NCBI GenBank assembly: GCA_029245345.1 | Contig: JAQWPM010000012.1 | Location: 1 to 64,000, forward strand | Direction of reading: 5' to 3' | Length of the DNA stretch: 64,000 nt | DNA from: Longimicrobiales bacterium | GTDB lineage: Bacteria > Gemmatimonadota > Gemmatimonadetes > Longimicrobiales > Gaopeijiaceae | Shown here: positions 62,010 through 64,000 of the stretch, piece by piece | Layout: each line of letters starts with the position of its first letter | Position numbering within the stretch: the first letter of the stretch is position 1 | The notes under the pieces: generated by a model | The model's database searches: none | The model's input: only the letters and a program-made list of their open reading frames with translations | Told to the model about the DNA's origin: nothing | Translations under genes and position numbers: made by a program

Positions 62010-63484
62010 ACCGCGGTAGCGTCATCCTCACCGCCGTAATTATCTACCTGGGTGTGTGCATCGGTGTTGGGTTATGGGCCATGCGACGGACCAAGTCGAG
62101 CAACGACTTCTTCATGGGTGGGCGGAACCTGGGGCCTCTCGTGATCGGTTTCGCTGCATTCTCGAGCACACTCAGTGGCTTCGGCTTCGTCGGTGGCCCC
62201 GGCCTCGTCTATCGGATGGGAATGAGCTCGATCTGGATGGTGGTCGTGAGTGCGATTTCCATCGCGATCGGGTTCTCCGTTGTTGCCAAGCGCGCGCGGT
62301 TGCTCGCCCAACTCGGAGACTGCATCTCGCTCCCGGACGTCGCTTACCTCCGCTTCCGAAGCAATCTCGTGCGAGGCCTCTTGGCGGTCGTCGTGCTTCT
62401 CGGGGTCTTGGGTTACCTGGCCACTCAGATTCTCGCGATGTCGGTGGTCCTCCAAGAAGTGCTGCGGGACGCAAATTTCTTTCCGGATATCAGTCTGGGA
62501 ATGACCGTCACGGTGTCGACCTCAGTGCTGCTCTTCTACACGGTGACTGGCGGGATTATCGCGTCTGTATATACCGACTTGATTCAGGGCATCATCATGG
62601 TCGTCGCCGCTGTCCTCGTGTTCGGGACCATCCTGACCACGTTCGACGGAGGCATGGCAGAAATCAGTTCGATCATCGCGGCGGACGACGCACAGGCTAT
62701 GGGTCCATGGGGGACCATAGGCGTTTTCGGGGCGATGTCGTGGATCCTAGTGTTCTCGCTGGGGGGAGCTGGGCAGCCCCACGTGGTCACGAAGTACATG
62801 ATGATTAAGGAGGTTCGCGGCCTGAGGACCGTCATCCCGGTCATGGCAGGAGCCTACATGCTCGCGGCGCTCCTGTGGATCGGCCTCGGCCTGGCCATGC
62901 GGGCGCTGGTCCTCAGCGGTCGGCATGACGTGCTCGCCGCGCCTGATATGGCCGCGGCCGCGTTCCTTCAGGGCTTCACCAACCCGGTTCTCGCCGGGGT
63001 GGTATTCGCCGCGCTGCTCGCCGCGATCATGTCCACGGCGGACAGCTTCTTGAACGTCGGGACCGCCGCAATCGTCCACGATATCCCGAACGCATTGATT
63101 GGTCGGTCCGTAAAGAACGAGCTTTTATGGGCTCGGGCCACCACGGTCGGGCTCTCGGTCTTCGCGGCGATCATCGCGGTCTACAGCGGTGAACTCGTCG
63201 CGCTACTCGGTGCCTTCGGGTGGGGAACCTTCGCGGCTGCGTTCGTCCCCGTGCTCGCCATCGGACTTAATTGGAAACGAGCGACCCCTCGTGCGGCAGT
63301 CGTTGCTATCGTGGCCAGCCTAGCTATCAACTTCGGGACGCGTGTGGCCGGGGTGTCAGCCCCCTACAGTACGGATATGGGCGCCGTCGCCTTAGTGGTC
63401 TCGATGTTCCTGTTCATCGTGGTGTCGCTGATGGACAAGCCGGCGACGATCGACCCCGACGTCGGACTCGTGATGGAGCTCTAA
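62006..63484 (+). CDS. Sodium:solute symporter (SSS family)
   Basis: 492 residues with about 13 hydrophobic segments. MRRTKSSNDFFMGGRNLGPL, then FSSTLSGFGFVGGPGLVYRM, is the family N-terminus. VTGGIIASVYTDLIQGIIMV lies mid-protein. The sodium-site region reads GVVFAALLAAIMSTADSFLN. The substrate is unknown. It is distinct from the symporter in the cell-wall locus, and its neighbours (a small membrane protein and an amidase on the other strand) do not define a pathway. TTG start at 62006, translationally coupled. Confidence 0.9.
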   Translation: MNRGSVILTAVIIYLGVCIGVGLWAMRRTKSSNDFFMGGRNLGPLVIGFAAFSSTLSGFGFVGGPGLVYRMGMSSIWMVVVSAISIAIGFSVVAKRARLLAQLGDCISLPDVAYLRFRSNLVRGLLAVVVLLGVLGYLATQILAMSVVLQEVLRDANFFPDISLGMTVTVSTSVLLFYTVTGGIIASVYTDLIQGIIMVVAAVLVFGTILTTFDGGMAEISSIIAADDAQAMGPWGTIGVFGAMSWILVFSLGGAGQPHVVTKYMMIKEVRGLRTVIPVMAGAYMLAALLWIGLGLAMRALVLSGRHDVLAAPDMAAAAFLQGFTNPVLAGVVFAALLAAIMSTADSFLNVGTAAIVHDIPNALIGRSVKNELLWARATTVGLSVFAAIIAVYSGELVALLGAFGWGTFAAAFVPVLAIGLNWKRATPRAAVVAIVASLAINFGTRVAGVSAPYSTDMGAVALVVSMFLFIVVSLMDKPATIDPDVGLVMEL

Positions 63485-63490
63485 CAGGCT

Positions 63491-64000
63491 TCAGCGTCCC
63501 GGCGCTTCCTCGAGCTGGGGAGCACGCCTGGCATGAGTCGCCTGCTCCATCGCATACGCCCAACTAAGCAGTTGCGGCTCACTCCACGTGTCACCGATCC
63601 ACGCGAGGACGAATGGGCTTCCGTCCTCATAGTACGAATAAGGAACGGTCACGGTCGGGAGTCCGATGTCGTTGATGATATTGCTCGGAATCTCAGCCCA
63701 GTCGTTCGGCCGGCTCTCCGGGTTCTCTGGGTCGTGCACGAGCGGACGATTCGGCGTTCCTGACTGCGGGAAGAAGAGACCGTCTAGGTCGTGCTCCTCC
63801 ATGACACCCCGGAAGAGCGCACGGATCTCTATGCGCCATGCCTGAAACGCGTCCCCGGACTCGGTCGCACTCGGGAGCGCCGGGACAGGAGGCGGGCCAC
63901 CACGGCGACCACGGCCCCGACCGAACGAGCGACCCGTAAGTTCTTCCCACTCTGCGATGCTGTTGAACGGAGCGTTCGGGCCAAGGCCCCGAAAGTAGAG
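63491..64000 (-). CDS. Amidase-signature-type protein, C-terminal part (runs off right edge)
   Basis: The frame is open from the right edge to the stop at 63491. The visible 169 residues include AWRIEIRALFRGVMEEHDLD and DGLFFPQSGTPNRP, typical of the late part of amidase-signature enzymes. INDIGLPTVTVPYSYYEDGS, then PFVLAWIGDTWSEPQLLSWA and a final YAMEQATHARRAPQ, match the usual C-terminus. A Gly/Arg-rich loop (RSFGRGRGRRGGPPPVPALP) lies near the edge. The catalytic Ser-Ser-Lys part is outside the window. It converges on the symporter, with 6 bp between stops. Confidence 0.8.
   Translation of the reverse strand, partial: LYFRGLGPNAPFNSIAEWEELTGRSFGRGRGRRGGPPPVPALPSATESGDAFQAWRIEIRALFRGVMEEHDLDGLFFPQSGTPNRPLVHDPENPESRPNDWAEIPSNIINDIGLPTVTVPYSYYEDGSPFVLAWIGDTWSEPQLLSWAYAMEQATHARRAPQLEEAPGR

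Overview
The window reads as about 64 kb of chromosome from an uncultured, high-GC, Gram-negative (two-membrane) bacterium. The best guess is Gemmatimonadota or a close relative. This rests on a TamA/TamB-type outer-membrane system, many secreted lipoproteins and metalloproteases, CarboxypepD_reg/plug proteins, a YbjN-like/PspA pair, and the remains of ADOP-type (MacB/FtsX-like) permeases that are abundant in Acidobacteriota and Gemmatimonadota. No 16S rRNA or tRNA gene is visible, so the placement is an inference.

Layout. 1-631 is the left edge: rpsP with a repeat-built Ala/Glu tail. 921-4439 holds a BaiN-type flavoprotein, a cohesin/dockerin-like remnant and a monohaem lipoprotein, all lying between rpsP and ffh. 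4474-10726 (minus) holds ffh, purA, a DapA-family aldolase, pilT and trpS. 10851-15805 (plus) holds a CarboxypepD_reg/plug protein, an inositol-phosphatase, a decayed permease and a secreted zinc protease. 15883-16332 is an Hsp20 gene with a near-perfect sigma-54 promoter. 16548-27657 is a divergent cell-wall amino-sugar locus. 27683-33415 holds a permease remnant, a D-amino-acid transaminase, ybjN-like/pspA and uvrA. 33623-52207 is a long minus-strand gene series: tgt, yajC, def, fmt, thiE, thiS, thiG, rsmB, a PASTA protein, tlpA-like, ybbR, tsaD, lgt, a phosphoesterase, a small membrane protein, tamA, tamB. 52367-52835 is another permease remnant. 52938-59288 holds an M28 peptidase and yebC-ruvC-ruvA-(unknown)-ruvB-queA. 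59492-64000 holds a pilin, an outer-membrane barrel candidate, a small membrane protein plus Na+/solute symporter, and an amidase cut by the right edge.

The most interesting region is 16548-27657. Rightward it carries namZ-like (GH171 exo-muramidase) coupled to an M14 carboxypeptidase. Leftward it carries a NagZ-like GH3, a GH3 fused to an AmiE/class-C-like serine hydrolase, a transporter/NagB chimera, a sodium symporter and a BadF-type sugar kinase. All four exo-enzymes have lipoprotein signals, and almost every gene pair overlaps by 1-14 bases. Together they look like a surface system that strips peptidoglycan to free amino sugars, imports them and phosphorylates them. One member, 18895-19890, is an in-frame join of the first 46 codons of a symporter to the C-terminal PIG-L half of NagB, with the PIG-L metal motif cut at the junction.

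A second theme is deletion scars. Three separate permease remnants (12755-13285, 27683-27960, 52367-52835) and the symporter/NagB join suggest ongoing loss by deletion, or a metagenome assembly that drops internal segments. A third theme is structured intergenic DNA: a 271-bp element with 31-bp near-perfect terminal inverted repeats sits exactly between thiS and thiG, and a smaller element of similar style lies upstream of purA.
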